Shown one piece after another: positions 47,275-57,016 of a stretch of 64,000 nucleotides of DNA; positions within the stretch are counted from its first letter, which is position 1; each line of letters starts with the position of its first letter. The stretch lies in NCBI RefSeq assembly GCF_012516475.1, contig NZ_CP051217.1:1240001-1304000 (forward strand), written 5' to 3'. The notes under the pieces are model-generated. The model did no database searches, had not been told where the DNA came from, and worked only from the letters and a program-made list of their open reading frames with translations. Origin of the DNA: Parasphingorhabdus halotolerans. GTDB taxonomy: Bacteria; Pseudomonadota; Alphaproteobacteria; Sphingomonadales; Sphingomonadaceae. Made by a program: the position numbers and the translations under genes.

Positions 47275-48114
47275 TCATAGGTGCGCCACGGATAAGGCGA
47301 GTGAACCTACAATATCTCTCGCCAACTGCGGATCGACATCATTTCGCCAACTGACAAAAGCAGGATAGTCAAAGTAGGGAATATCCTCGACTATGTGCAA
47401 GGCACCGGAATCGAGAAATGATTGCACCAGCTTCTGCGGCATAAACCCCGCCATTTTCTGCTGGATCAGCCATTCTGCCGACTGCCTGCCCAGATCGAGC
47501 ACCAGCCCGGCGGCAGGCGTAATTTTTAGTTTGGCGGAAATCTCAACGCCAATGGCCTGACCCCATTCGATCCTGACATATTGCTCGCGCCAGTTTTCGT
47601 TACCGGTTCCTGACACAAGCGCTAGCCGATCATCAAACAGCTTTTCCGAATGGATATCGCGATGAAAAACCGGATCATAGGCCACGGCCATGTCAAGAAA
47701 TCCGTCCCGCAAGTCGCGGTGCAACCGGGCAGATGCTCCCGCCGAAGCCCGAAACGCCGTCTTCGGGAAATCCGACCGTGCCTGAGCCAGCCATTCCGTT
47801 AACAATGCACCCCATAGCGCATATTGCCCGCCAATTGCCAAGCTACTGGTAAAATCATTGGGCAGCGACACTACATGCTGGGCAATTTCCCATGCCCGAA
47901 CCGCCTGCGACGCAGGGTCAACAAATTTGCGACCGGCGGCAGTCAGGCGGCAACCGCGTTTATCCCGGTCAAACAGCCTCACGCCCAACCGGTGTTCCAA
48001 TTGCTTGATCCGTTCGGTTACGCTCGACGGACTGGCATTTACCCGCTGCGCTGCGGCAGCAAAACTTCCTGTATCGGCAGCTGCGAGAAATGTACGAAAT
48101 GATGTGATGTCCAT
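47275..48114 (-). CDS. LysR family transcriptional regulator
   Basis: The protein has 279 residues. The N-terminal winged helix is standard (FRTFLAAADTGSFAAAAQRV, SSVTERIKQLEHRLGVRLFD), followed by a linker helix and a periplasmic-binding-like effector domain (SLAIGGQYALWGALL). It is transcribed away from the next gene, with a 99-bp gap containing a symmetric dyad (48128-48146). LysR regulators usually control the divergent gene, here a small secreted helical protein. The effector is unknown. Confidence 0.92.
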   Translation of the reverse strand: MDITSFRTFLAAADTGSFAAAAQRVNASPSSVTERIKQLEHRLGVRLFDRDKRGCRLTAAGRKFVDPASQAVRAWEIAQHVVSLPNDFTSSLAIGGQYALWGALLTEWLAQARSDFPKTAFRASAGASARLHRDLRDGFLDMAVAYDPVFHRDIHSEKLFDDRLALVSGTGNENWREQYVRIEWGQAIGVEISAKLKITPAAGLVLDLGRQSAEWLIQQKMAGFMPQKLVQSFLDSGALHIVEDIPYFDYPAFVSWRNDVDPQLARDIVGSLALSVAHL

Positions 48115-48127
48115 TTAATTCGTATAA

Positions 48128-48146
48128 TCAGAATATAATGTTCTGA
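48128..48146. promoter_or_regulatory. Dyad between the LysR gene and its divergent target
   Basis: TCAGAA-N7-TTCTGA is a perfect 6-bp inverted repeat with a 7-base spacer that includes TATAATG. It lies 14 bases from the LysR start and about 67 before the divergent ATG, the usual place for a LysR binding site. Function is inferred from position and symmetry. Confidence 0.55.
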
Positions 48147-48213
48147 CAATCCCGTTTTATCAAATATTATGTTGCGCCTAGTGACGGTCAATCAAATTTA
48201 CGGAGTGAACGAA

Positions 48214-48753
48214 ATGAACGGTTTTATATCTTGTGCTTCTTATGCCTTTGCCGCTGCCTTGATGGCAACTGCATCGATGCCAACCCTCGCAAATGCGGCT
48301 GGCTATGCGCAGCAAAATGAAATTGTCGTAACCGGCAAGCACCAAAAGCTCTGGGACAAGGGCGTCAAGCTTGAAGCTAAAGGCATGGAAAGCCTCGTCA
48401 AGGCGGAAAAGGAATTTACCGATGCTGCGCGTGATGTTCTGGATGCCCAGAAAAAGCGTGACAAGGCAACCGGAAAAATCAGCAATGCGTCTGAGGAATT
48501 TCGGCAGCTGACATCCAATGTCCCGATGTTCAACAACCCAAAAGAGGCTGCCAAATGGGCCGACTTGGTGAGCAACGCTGCCGACAGTTGGGCGAAAAAT
48601 GATAATCGTCAGGAAGATGGACAGAGTGATCTGACAAAATCAATGAAGCGGCAGGCCAGCGCGCAATCGGCGGTCAAGTCGGCACAGGCCAATATCGACA
48701 AAGGCCGCGCGATGAAAGCCGAAGCACAGCAGCGCAGCTTAGCGAGCAATTAG
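48214..48753 (+). CDS. Secreted helical (coiled-coil) protein, unknown function
   Basis: The protein has 179 residues from ATG 48214, with GGAG eight bases upstream. A signal peptide (ASYAFAAALMATASMPTLANA) is followed by EIVVTGKHQKLWDKGVKLEA, then long charged helices rich in Lys, Ala and Glu (ARDVLDAQKKRDKATGKISN; QASAQSAVKSAQANIDKGRA). It looks like a periplasmic coiled-coil protein. No family name is known to me. The next gene follows after 25 bases and is probably part of the same operon. Confidence 0.65.
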   Translation: MNGFISCASYAFAAALMATASMPTLANAAGYAQQNEIVVTGKHQKLWDKGVKLEAKGMESLVKAEKEFTDAARDVLDAQKKRDKATGKISNASEEFRQLTSNVPMFNNPKEAAKWADLVSNAADSWAKNDNRQEDGQSDLTKSMKRQASAQSAVKSAQANIDKGRAMKAEAQQRSLASN

Positions 48754-48778
48754 GCTCCTGCAAACCAAGGACAGGTTG

Positions 48779-49414
48779 ATGACAAGTTCTACCGACGGAG
48801 CGGGCATAATTTCCTTAGGGTCGCATGCGCCAGCAATGAAAGTAGCCGAAAGATGCCGCGTGAGTTTGGCGTCTTCGTGGCGGGTGTCAGTTTTATTAGC
48901 GCTGATGCTCGCCATGTTTTCGGCCCCTGCAACTGCGGCGCAGGGCGAACGCAAACGCGGTGCCGTAACCACAGCCGGCGATGCCGTTACCCAGCCTTTG
49001 GAAGATCTTGGCCTGAAACACCGTGATATTCCCTACGAGCTGGCCCTGATCCAAGAGGAACCCTATTCACTCAACGGGATGGACGGATGCGACGCGGTGC
49101 GCACTGAGATCGCAAAACTGGAAGACGTTCTTGGCCCTGATGCGGATGCGCCCGAAGAGAAAAACGGGATGGTCAACAAGGCGTTGAAGACCGGCGGCAG
49201 CGTGCTTGGCGGTTTCATTCCGTTTCGCGGTGTGGTCCGCGAAGTATCCGGCGCAAACAAAAAACGCAGCCAACTGCAGCGCGCTATTTACGCAGGTGTA
49301 GCAAGGCGCGGTTATCTGAAAGGCTATGCCAGAGGGTTGCAGTGCCAGAGTTCGGAAGAGCTGGCGATTGATGCCGCAAGGGCGCATCTGGAACGGATTG
49401 AGGCAGAGCGGTAG
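48779..49414 (+). CDS. Secreted protein, unknown function
   Basis: The protein has 211 residues from ATG 48779 (AAGGACAGG upstream). After a 20-residue leader begins a hydrophobic export signal (VSVLLALMLAMFSAPATAA); a later ATG (MKVAERCRVSL) is also possible. The mature part has LEDLGLKHRDIPYELALIQE, a helix with CDAVRTEIAKLEDVLG, a Gly-rich stretch GGSVLGGFIPFRGVVREVSG and a helical end with RGYLKGYARGLQCQ. Pairs of cysteines suggest one disulfide. I do not recognise it, but it pairs with the coiled-coil protein upstream. Confidence 0.65.
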   Translation: MTSSTDGAGIISLGSHAPAMKVAERCRVSLASSWRVSVLLALMLAMFSAPATAAQGERKRGAVTTAGDAVTQPLEDLGLKHRDIPYELALIQEEPYSLNGMDGCDAVRTEIAKLEDVLGPDADAPEEKNGMVNKALKTGGSVLGGFIPFRGVVREVSGANKKRSQLQRAIYAGVARRGYLKGYARGLQCQSSEELAIDAARAHLERIEAER

Positions 49415-49416
49415 AA

Positions 49417-51225
49417 TTAAGGCCGCTGTGTATTAAGGTTGCCTTGCATCAACCCCCGAACACTATTTCCCACCAAAAACCCGTCCACCAAATCTTCGGC
49501 CGTCAAATCCGCCTCAACCGCCTGCCCGCTTGCCAGCAATTCCGCCCGCAACACACCCGGCAATACGCCGCGCTCCAGTGCTGGCGTCAGCAGCTTTCCG
49601 CCCCGCTCGACAAACACATTCCAGATCGCGCCTTCGGTGACAAAGCCTTTGCTATCGACAAATATAGGATGCACGCCCGCGCCGAGCCCCCCTTCAACAT
49701 GGTCAATATCATAAACCCGCCGGTCAGTGGTCTTGTGATGCAGCCGGTAATCGGACGCATCGGCCTGCATCGGCACCAACTGGCATGGGACCGGCTCGGC
49801 GAGCGGGGCGGGCATGGGTTTTAGCTCGATTGCAATCGCTCCGGATTTGGCGAGCATCAGGCGGACGATGGCGGGCTGTTCCTGATGGAAAGTCACCGCC
49901 TGTATGGTGTTGCGCGCGGCGTGGCGGTCGAATTCATACTCCAGTGCGGCGGCGCTGGCCTTCATCCGTTCGAGATGCGCTTCCAGCCGCGCGATACCGC
50001 TGGCCGGATCGAACGCCATCGTCTCGATCAAATCTACGATTGGCGCGCCGCCCGTCTCAGCCCCCACTTTTGCAAACCTCCCCTTGGCGAGGCATTCCCG
50101 CCATTCTTCGTCCCCGTTGGAATCTGCCACTATCCCAGAGCCAAGGCCGATGGAAAGCTTTTTGTCGCCGCCACCTTCATTCCGGCCAAGATGGAAGGTG
50201 CGGATCGCCACATTGAACGCCGCGTCACCGTTTGGATCAATCCGCCCGATCGAGCCGCAATAAATGCCGCGAGGATCAGGTTCCAACTCGTCAATAATCT
50301 CCATCGCCCGGATTTTCGGCGCGCCCGTTATTGAGCCGCAGGGGAAAATAGTGCGCAATACATCCACCGCACCGAGGCCGCCTTTCAGCTTTGCGGTAAC
50401 AGTCGACGTCATCGTGTGGATCGTGGGGTAGGTCTCGACATGGAAGAGCTGCGGAACCTTCACACTGCCCTGCTCGGCCACCCGCGAGAGGTCGTTGCGC
50501 AGCAGGTCAACGATCATCAAATTTTCTGCGCGTTGCTTGGGATCGTTGAGCATCTCGGTCTGAACCAGCAGATCGGCGGCTTTATCCTTTACCCGCGCCG
50601 CCGTGCCCTTCATCGGCTTGGCGGTAATGCGACCATGCTTGAGCGCAAAAAACAACTCCGGCGAAAAGGACAGCATCCAGTTGGAACCATCAAAGACAAC
50701 GCCGCCATAGCCGGCCTTGGCTCGATTCCTCACCGCAGCATAAAGCGCCAGCGGGTGACCGGCATAGCGTGCGGTCGCGCGAAAGGTCAGATTGGCCTGA
50801 TAAATATCCCCGGCAAGAATATAATCCTTCACCTTGGCAAAGGCGGCGTCATAGGCGGCGCGCGCTATGTCGGGTTTTAGCTCGCCGAGCCAGGCACCCG
50901 CCGGATCAGCAAGGTTTTTCAACAATGTTGGACTGTCTAACTCGCTGTAATTCTTAAATATTCCAAACCAAGCCAGCGGCGTTGGAAGCGCCTCCGGAAG
51001 TCGCCCCTCAAGCCGCCCCTCCAGCGCCAGCCCTGCCTCATAAGACATATAGCCCGCGACATGGAAACCGCTGCGCTGCGCTTCGGCAACTTTACCCAAT
51101 GAGGCTTCCATCCCTTCCATCGACCGCGCTTCGATGATGTCCACCGGATCAGCATAAAGCCGGGTGGGCGATGCCCCTTCATCACGCGCATCGTCGAGCA
51201 ATATGAAGGGAGTTTTACCAAGCAT
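49417..51225 (-). CDS. pabB: Fused aminodeoxychorismate synthase component I and 4-amino-4-deoxychorismate lyase
   Basis: This 602-residue protein has two halves. Residues about 1-380 are PabB: YMSYEAGLALEG, DIYQANLTFRATARY, KPMKGTAARVKDKAADLLVQ, RAENLMIVDLLRNDLSRVA and FPCGSITGAPKIRAMEIIDE bind chorismate. The C-terminal part is a PLP class IV lyase (PabC) with IETMAFDPASGIARLEAHLE and GFVTEGAIWNVFVERGG. The fused protein turns chorismate plus an amino donor into p-aminobenzoate for folate. The usual glutaminase partner (PabA) is not in the window. Confidence 0.92.
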   Translation of the reverse strand: MLGKTPFILLDDARDEGASPTRLYADPVDIIEARSMEGMEASLGKVAEAQRSGFHVAGYMSYEAGLALEGRLEGRLPEALPTPLAWFGIFKNYSELDSPTLLKNLADPAGAWLGELKPDIARAAYDAAFAKVKDYILAGDIYQANLTFRATARYAGHPLALYAAVRNRAKAGYGGVVFDGSNWMLSFSPELFFALKHGRITAKPMKGTAARVKDKAADLLVQTEMLNDPKQRAENLMIVDLLRNDLSRVAEQGSVKVPQLFHVETYPTIHTMTSTVTAKLKGGLGAVDVLRTIFPCGSITGAPKIRAMEIIDELEPDPRGIYCGSIGRIDPNGDAAFNVAIRTFHLGRNEGGGDKKLSIGLGSGIVADSNGDEEWRECLAKGRFAKVGAETGGAPIVDLIETMAFDPASGIARLEAHLERMKASAAALEYEFDRHAARNTIQAVTFHQEQPAIVRLMLAKSGAIAIELKPMPAPLAEPVPCQLVPMQADASDYRLHHKTTDRRVYDIDHVEGGLGAGVHPIFVDSKGFVTEGAIWNVFVERGGKLLTPALERGVLPGVLRAELLASGQAVEADLTAEDLVDGFLVGNSVRGLMQGNLNTQRP

Positions 51226-51297
51226 CGCACTCCCCTAATTGCATTTACCCCCGTTCGTCCATAAACATGATGAAAACTGATATGGGGGAATATCATA

Positions 51298-53241
51298 ATG
51301 CGCCGCAAAATCCGGTTGGCCTTGTGCATCGTTGGTATACAATTTGCCGGCATGCAGGCCGCTTTCGCGCAAGAGACCGCGCCGAAACCGGCAGCACTGG
51401 TTGCCGATCAGGTGCCGGATATCCCGCAAGACATCGTCGAGCAAACCCGGCCTTATATGGAATATCGGACGGCGAGTTTTGTCGACTGGGATCCCGCAAG
51501 CAGAGCGATGATCGTCAGCACGCGCTTTGCCGATACCGCGCAGTTGCACCGCATCAGCAAGCCGATGGCGGCGCGCGAGCAACTGACCTTCGCCTCGGAA
51601 CCTGTGAACTCGGCGAGTTTCTCACCCGATGGCGCAACGCTGCTGTTTGAAAAGGACGCAGGCGGAAACGAAGTGGATCAGATTTTTCTGCTGAAGGGTG
51701 GCATCCCGAAAATGCTGACGGACGGCAAAAGCCGCAACGGGCTGGGGCCGTGGTCAAATAATGGCAAATTTCTGGCATTCCAGACCAACAAGCGCACCGG
51801 GCGGTACAACGATATTTATCTGATGAATCCGAAAAGCCCGGATGCCGCAACAATGTTGATCGCATCTCCGGGCGGCGGCTGGTTCCCGATTGATTTTACG
51901 CCGGACGACAAGCAATTGCTGGTCTTCAATTATGTGTCGGTTACCGATAACCAGTTGCATCTGATTGATCTGGCAAGCGGCACAATTAGAAAGCTGACCA
52001 ATGGCAGCGGCTCGGTTGCTTATAGCGGACTGCAGTTCAGCCCCGATGGCAGGCTCTGGGCCGCCTCGGACAAGGATAGCGATGTTAAGCGGCTGGGACT
52101 CATCGATATGGAAACCGGCGCCTTTACCACGGTTATCGACGAGAAAGACTGGGATATATCGGACTTTGACATTAACAAGGACGGCAGCCTGATCGTGTTT
52201 GAAACAAACCAGGCAGGGCGCTCTATCGTCAAGACTTATGATACCAACTCCGGTGCAATCCGGACAGTAACCAATCTGCCGATTGGCATCGTCAGCGGCC
52301 TGAAATTCGCGCCCTGGGGCGAGATAGGTCTGACGCTTAACTCGAACCAGACCGGCAGCGATAGCTATAGCATTGATCCGGAATCTCTAGCCGTAACCCG
52401 ATGGACAAAAAGCGAAACCGGCGGACTGGACGCGGCCAATAATTCCGCGCCCGAACTTGTCGAGATTGAAAGCTTTGATGGGACAAAAATGTCCGGCTAT
52501 CTCTATCGGCCAGACGCGAAAAGACATGGCGGCAAGAGACCGCTAATCATCAATATTCACGGCGGGCCAGAAGGACAATTTACACCCCGTTTTATCGGTC
52601 GCGACAACTATCTGGTCAATGACTTGGGTATTGCGATATTCTATCCCAATGTCCGTGGATCGACAGGCTTTGGCAAACGGTTCGTATCTCTGGACAATGG
52701 CCCCTTCAATCGGGAAAATAGCGTGAAAGACATTGGTGCCTTTGTGGATGCGCTGGTCAAGGACAAGCGGATCAATCGCAAGCGCATGGCAGTGACCGGC
52801 GGCAGCTATGGCGGCTATATGACGCTGGCTTCAATGCTGCGTTTCGGCAAGCAGCTAAAGGCAGGACTGGAAGTTGTCGGCATTTCCAATTTCGTCACGT
52901 TCCTTGAGAATACCGAAGATTATCGCCGTGATCTGCGCCGGGTGGAATATGGCGACGAACGCATCCCCGAACAGCGGGCAAAACTGGAGGAAATCAGCCC
53001 CCTAAACCGCGCGGATGAAATCGATTTGCCGCTGATGGTTGTCACCGGAGCCAATGACCCGCGTGTTCCGGCAAGCGAAGCGGATCAGATTATCAAAGCA
53101 GTGCGCGCCAATGGCACGCCAGCGTGGCATCTTCTCGCGCAAAACGAGGGACATGGTTTTCGCAAGAAGGCAAATGCCGACTATCAGTTCTGGGCCAGCC
53201 TGCTATTCTGGCGAAAATATCTGCTTGAGAAGGATGATTAA
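51298..53241 (+). CDS. S9 family prolyl oligopeptidase-like exopeptidase
   Basis: This 647-residue secreted enzyme has a signal peptide (LALCIVGIQFAGMQAAFA) and a ribosome site GGGGGAA. The N-terminal half is a WD40/propeller-like region (SFSPDGATLLFEKDAGGNEV, GLQFSPDGRLWAAS). The C-terminal alpha/beta hydrolase carries the catalytic Ser in VTGGSYGGYMTLASM, Asp in GANDPRVPASEADQ and His in NEGHGFRKK. It probably trims peptides in the periplasm; specificity is unknown. The DUF2339 gene follows without a gap. Confidence 0.9.
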   Translation: MRRKIRLALCIVGIQFAGMQAAFAQETAPKPAALVADQVPDIPQDIVEQTRPYMEYRTASFVDWDPASRAMIVSTRFADTAQLHRISKPMAAREQLTFASEPVNSASFSPDGATLLFEKDAGGNEVDQIFLLKGGIPKMLTDGKSRNGLGPWSNNGKFLAFQTNKRTGRYNDIYLMNPKSPDAATMLIASPGGGWFPIDFTPDDKQLLVFNYVSVTDNQLHLIDLASGTIRKLTNGSGSVAYSGLQFSPDGRLWAASDKDSDVKRLGLIDMETGAFTTVIDEKDWDISDFDINKDGSLIVFETNQAGRSIVKTYDTNSGAIRTVTNLPIGIVSGLKFAPWGEIGLTLNSNQTGSDSYSIDPESLAVTRWTKSETGGLDAANNSAPELVEIESFDGTKMSGYLYRPDAKRHGGKRPLIINIHGGPEGQFTPRFIGRDNYLVNDLGIAIFYPNVRGSTGFGKRFVSLDNGPFNRENSVKDIGAFVDALVKDKRINRKRMAVTGGSYGGYMTLASMLRFGKQLKAGLEVVGISNFVTFLENTEDYRRDLRRVEYGDERIPEQRAKLEEISPLNRADEIDLPLMVVTGANDPRVPASEADQIIKAVRANGTPAWHLLAQNEGHGFRKKANADYQFWASLLFWRKYLLEKDD

Positions 53242-55902
53242 TTGATCGATCTGCTCATTGTTTCAGGCGTTGTTTTACTCGGAATATTAATGTCGGAGAT
53301 GCGCAAGAATATTGCATCGCTGAAAGCACGGATTGAAGAGCTGGAAGCAGGGTCGCAATCAACATCACCAAAAGTGGCAACTGTTGCCGCAACGCTCCCA
53401 GCTGCGGAACCAACGCCTGCCGCTCGCGCGGCAAAGGCAAGTCCGCCGCCGCCCCGCGTCAAAGAGCAGGTACCGTCTCCGGCTACGCCCGAACCTTCTA
53501 ATGAACCAGCACAGCAAGTCGAACCGGAAGCCGTCAGAAACCCTGGGCCAAAACCGAGCAACGCGAAACGCTTTGAAGACTTAATCGGCGGCAAATTGCC
53601 AATCTGGATTGGCGGCATTGCGCTGGTTTTTGCAGGTTTTTTCCTTGTGCGTTTTTCGATCGAAGCGGGTCTGTTCGGCCCGGTTGAACGCTGCATCGCC
53701 GCAGCCCTGTTCGGCGGTTTGCTCATCGGGCTGGCGGAATTTGGGTACAAAATTCCACGCTTCGGCAAGATATTTACCGATGATGCCAGGATCGGTCACA
53801 GCATTGCAGGCGCAGGCATCGCCGTACTTTACGCAACGCTTTATATGGCCAGCGAGCTATACGGGCTACTTGGCCTGACCAGCGCATTAGTGGGCGTGAT
53901 TGCCGTCACCATAGTCGCCTTTCTGCTCTCGCAAAAACATGGCCCGCCAACAGCGATCATGGGATTACTGGGCGGCTTCGCGGCACCGTATGTGGCGGGC
54001 CTCGGGCCGGAATCCGTCGCGCCGCTGCTCATCTATCTTGGAATATTTACCGGCGGACTATTCGGCCTGGCTATCCATCGCGGCTGGGCATGGCTCGCGC
54101 TTCTGGCAACCGGCGGCAGCGTGCTTTGGACGACAGCCTTGTTCTTCATGGGCGTTGCGGGCGAGATGACCTTTATCGGTATATTTGTCGTTTTGCTCGC
54201 GATCGGCGGTGTCCTGACCTTGTCCCGCATGGACAAAGCCTATGGTCTGCCGCGTGCGGCCATGCAGGCAATACCCCTGACGGCCGGGCTTCTGCAGCTG
54301 GCCATGCTCGCACCTTTGATTGAATTTACGCCCATTAGCTGGCTGTTCTTCGGCGTGCTATCGCTATTCACTATCGCGCTCGCATGGCGCGACCAAAGCC
54401 TGACACCGGCAGTGGCTGGCGCTCTGGGGCTGTCCTTCATCATGGTCGCAATCGCCTTCTATGACACCGCTTATGAGGCTTCGACCGCGCAATCCATCAA
54501 CCTCATAACCGCCATAACTTTTGCAGTTCTATTTGGCGCTGCAGGGCATATCTTCGCGTTGCGAGAAAAAAGCGGCTGGATGTGGGCGCTGATTGGCTTG
54601 GCAGCACCTGTGGGCATGCTGCTGATTACAGCCGCCTTGGCGGATCTCGATTGGAGCAACACTCAATGGGGAGGCATCTGCCTTGCCGTTGGTATGACAA
54701 CTGCATTCATGGCCTGGCGAACCCACAAAGGGGCCTCGCACTTCATCATGGCGATTGCCAGCGCGCTGACCGCGTCATTGCTGGTCGTCGCACTTTGGCT
54801 TTGGACCCCCTCTGACTATGCCGCCATTGTTACCGTTCTGGTCGCGGCGGGACTGGCAAGTTGGACGCGGTTCACAGACAGCAAGGCGATCGCCGTAGAG
54901 ACGGGACTGGCTTCAACACTCGCCGGAATATTCATGCTGATCTCAGGTTCAGCAATCGTCGAAGCTATGGTCGAATCATTGAGCGGCGAGACGGACTTGT
55001 TTAGCATCCTGCCGCGAGTTGGTCCGATGGCGATTAAACTGCTCGTACCCGCCACAGCCATAGTCGCCCTTGCCTGGTATTTCCGACGTCCGCTGAGCAA
55101 CAGGCTTGCAGGGGCAATAGCGGCAATCGGCCTCATCGGCGTGACCGGTTTCGCCTATCTCCTATTCAAACAGCCTCTGGCAATCGGACCCATCCAAACT
55201 TTCGTGCAATATGGATTTGCCGAACGCATGCTGCTGACCCACCTGCTGGCGTTGGTAGGCTGGCTGTTGTTGAGCCGCACGTCGACCGGAGACCTCGCAC
55301 GCCCTCTCAGAACAATCGGGATTACGCTCGCCAGCCTTGCGCTATTCCGCTTTGTGTATTTTGACCTGTTCCTGCTCAGCCCGACCAGCGTAAAGCAAGC
55401 ACTGGGCCCTGCGCCGGTCGCCAACCTTGCGACCCTGCATTATACCTCAGCAGCCCTTTGGTTATGGCTTTTTGCCCGCACAAAAGCGGTGATAGAAGCG
55501 CTTCCGAAAATCAGCAGACCATTGGAAATTGGTAGCCTGTTGTTGGCCATAGCTGCCGTCATGGTAACGGTGCGGCAACTCATTCACGGCACCGATATCG
55601 CGACCCCGCCATTCACCTCGACAGAAACCTATCTCTATAGCGCCGGCCTGCTGATACTCGCTATCGCCTGGCTCGCACGCGGCATCCAGACGACCAACGC
55701 GCTGCTGCGCATTGCCGGTTTGCTGCTACTCACACTGGTCACATTCAAAGTGTTCCTGGTGGACGCCGCGCAGCTTGATGGAATCCTGCGCATTCTCTCC
55801 TTCCTTGGCCTCGGCATTGCGCTGATCGGGATTGGCTGGATTTACGGCAAGGTCATGAGGGATGAAAAAGCGGTAGAGGAAACCGACGCTACAGCTGGTT
55901 GA
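53242..55902 (+). CDS. DUF2339 family polytopic membrane protein with a TTG start
   Basis: The protein has 886 residues. The S9 stop codon lies directly before TTG 53242, in the same frame, so TTG is the only start that keeps the first helix (IDLLIVSGVVLLGILM); AAGGA lies upstream at normal spacing. A helical, Ala/Pro-rich linker (about 20-105) leads to more than twenty membrane segments starting GGKLPIWIGGIALVFAGFFL, the DUF2339 layout. The family is common in proteobacteria and has no known activity. It overlaps the convergent kynureninase-like gene by 14 bases. Confidence 0.88.
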   Translation: MIDLLIVSGVVLLGILMSEMRKNIASLKARIEELEAGSQSTSPKVATVAATLPAAEPTPAARAAKASPPPPRVKEQVPSPATPEPSNEPAQQVEPEAVRNPGPKPSNAKRFEDLIGGKLPIWIGGIALVFAGFFLVRFSIEAGLFGPVERCIAAALFGGLLIGLAEFGYKIPRFGKIFTDDARIGHSIAGAGIAVLYATLYMASELYGLLGLTSALVGVIAVTIVAFLLSQKHGPPTAIMGLLGGFAAPYVAGLGPESVAPLLIYLGIFTGGLFGLAIHRGWAWLALLATGGSVLWTTALFFMGVAGEMTFIGIFVVLLAIGGVLTLSRMDKAYGLPRAAMQAIPLTAGLLQLAMLAPLIEFTPISWLFFGVLSLFTIALAWRDQSLTPAVAGALGLSFIMVAIAFYDTAYEASTAQSINLITAITFAVLFGAAGHIFALREKSGWMWALIGLAAPVGMLLITAALADLDWSNTQWGGICLAVGMTTAFMAWRTHKGASHFIMAIASALTASLLVVALWLWTPSDYAAIVTVLVAAGLASWTRFTDSKAIAVETGLASTLAGIFMLISGSAIVEAMVESLSGETDLFSILPRVGPMAIKLLVPATAIVALAWYFRRPLSNRLAGAIAAIGLIGVTGFAYLLFKQPLAIGPIQTFVQYGFAERMLLTHLLALVGWLLLSRTSTGDLARPLRTIGITLASLALFRFVYFDLFLLSPTSVKQALGPAPVANLATLHYTSAALWLWLFARTKAVIEALPKISRPLEIGSLLLAIAAVMVTVRQLIHGTDIATPPFTSTETYLYSAGLLILAIAWLARGIQTTNALLRIAGLLLLTLVTFKVFLVDAAQLDGILRILSFLGLGIALIGIGWIYGKVMRDEKAVEETDATAG

Positions 55903-57007
55903 TAATATCGATCAAACGGTCCACGTCGCTGATATCGTGATAGATAGCAAAACCGATGCGCAGAACATCACCGCGCACGTCAGTGACAACATTGCGGCTT
56001 TCCAGCGCCTCGTGGGTGGGTGTAGCTTGGTTGCCTTGAAAAGCCAGAAAACGTGCGTGAGGGCCGTGACCAAGCGAATTCATTAAATCCATATCAGGAA
56101 ATGGATCGCGGTTTAAGAAATGTTGCTGCAGCCTAGCGACATGGCTCGATATCGTGGCGGTGGTCAGCCCTTCTTTCCCCAACATCTGCTGCACCGCGTT
56201 GAACCGGTAGAGCCCGGAAGGATCAAACGTACTACCCAGAAATCGTCGACCGTCAGGAGCATAGCCCACTTCGCCGGGCGGCAACGCCAAGTCGTCAAAC
56301 GCCGCATACCATCCTGTGACGGCGGGACGCGGCGCAAAACCTGGCGGTGCGTGGAGGAAACACACGCCCTCGCCAGCCATCGCGTATTTATAGCCGCCGG
56401 ACAGATAGAAAACGCGATCCGCGACCTTCGACAAGTCTGTCTCGATTCCCATGAACCCGTGATAACCGTCAATCACAACCCACGGCCCATCCGGTTTGGC
56501 GAGCGCGGCCAGCGCTTTGATATCCTGCAAAATTGTTCCGGAGTTGAACAACACATGGCTTGCAAAAATCAGATCATAGTCACCTGATTGCGCGTTTTCG
56601 ACGAGCTTTTCAGAAGCCGCGGTCTCCAGAATCACCTCTCCGCTTTCAACCCAACGTTTCATCTGACGACGAAAACTGTGAAACTCACCGTCCGTAGCCA
56701 GCACCCGAACCGGACTAGTCCCTATCGCCGAAACAATCCGCACCAAAAAATCATGCGTGTTGGGCGCGAATGATATGGTGGCCCGGTCAGGCAGATTGAG
56801 CTCGGTGGCAACATGCTGCTGCGCCTCTTCCCAAACCGGCCCCATGATCTTGCCCCATTTATGATCGGCAAGAACAGCGGCATCATCCCAGGCCTGCATC
56901 TGTCCATCAAAACTGGCATCGGGCCAAAGATGGTGACTATGCGCGGCAAAATGCAACCGCTCCGGATCGGCGGCCAGCGCTTTGGAAAAGAGATGCTTCC
57001 AGCTCAT
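55889..57007 (-). CDS. Class V PLP enzyme, probable kynureninase
   Basis: This 372-residue fold-type I PLP enzyme has RLHFAAHSHHLWPDASFDG at the start, ISFAPNTHDFLVRIVSAIG, VVIDGYHGFMGIETDLS with the PLP Asp, and the PLP lysine in YLSGGYKYAMAGEGVCFLH. Kynureninases have about 410-465 residues, so this one is short. It lies 9 bases downstream of tryptophan 2,3-dioxygenase and so most likely acts on kynurenine. A related class V lyase or aminotransferase role is possible. A kynurenine formamidase gene is not adjacent. Confidence 0.72.
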   Translation of the reverse strand: MSWKHLFSKALAADPERLHFAAHSHHLWPDASFDGQMQAWDDAAVLADHKWGKIMGPVWEEAQQHVATELNLPDRATISFAPNTHDFLVRIVSAIGTSPVRVLATDGEFHSFRRQMKRWVESGEVILETAASEKLVENAQSGDYDLIFASHVLFNSGTILQDIKALAALAKPDGPWVVIDGYHGFMGIETDLSKVADRVFYLSGGYKYAMAGEGVCFLHAPPGFAPRPAVTGWYAAFDDLALPPGEVGYAPDGRRFLGSTFDPSGLYRFNAVQQMLGKEGLTTATISSHVARLQQHFLNRDPFPDMDLMNSLGHGPHARFLAFQGNQATPTHEALESRNVVTDVRGDVLRIGFAIYHDISDVDRLIDIINQL

Positions 57008-57016
57008 GATTGCGTC

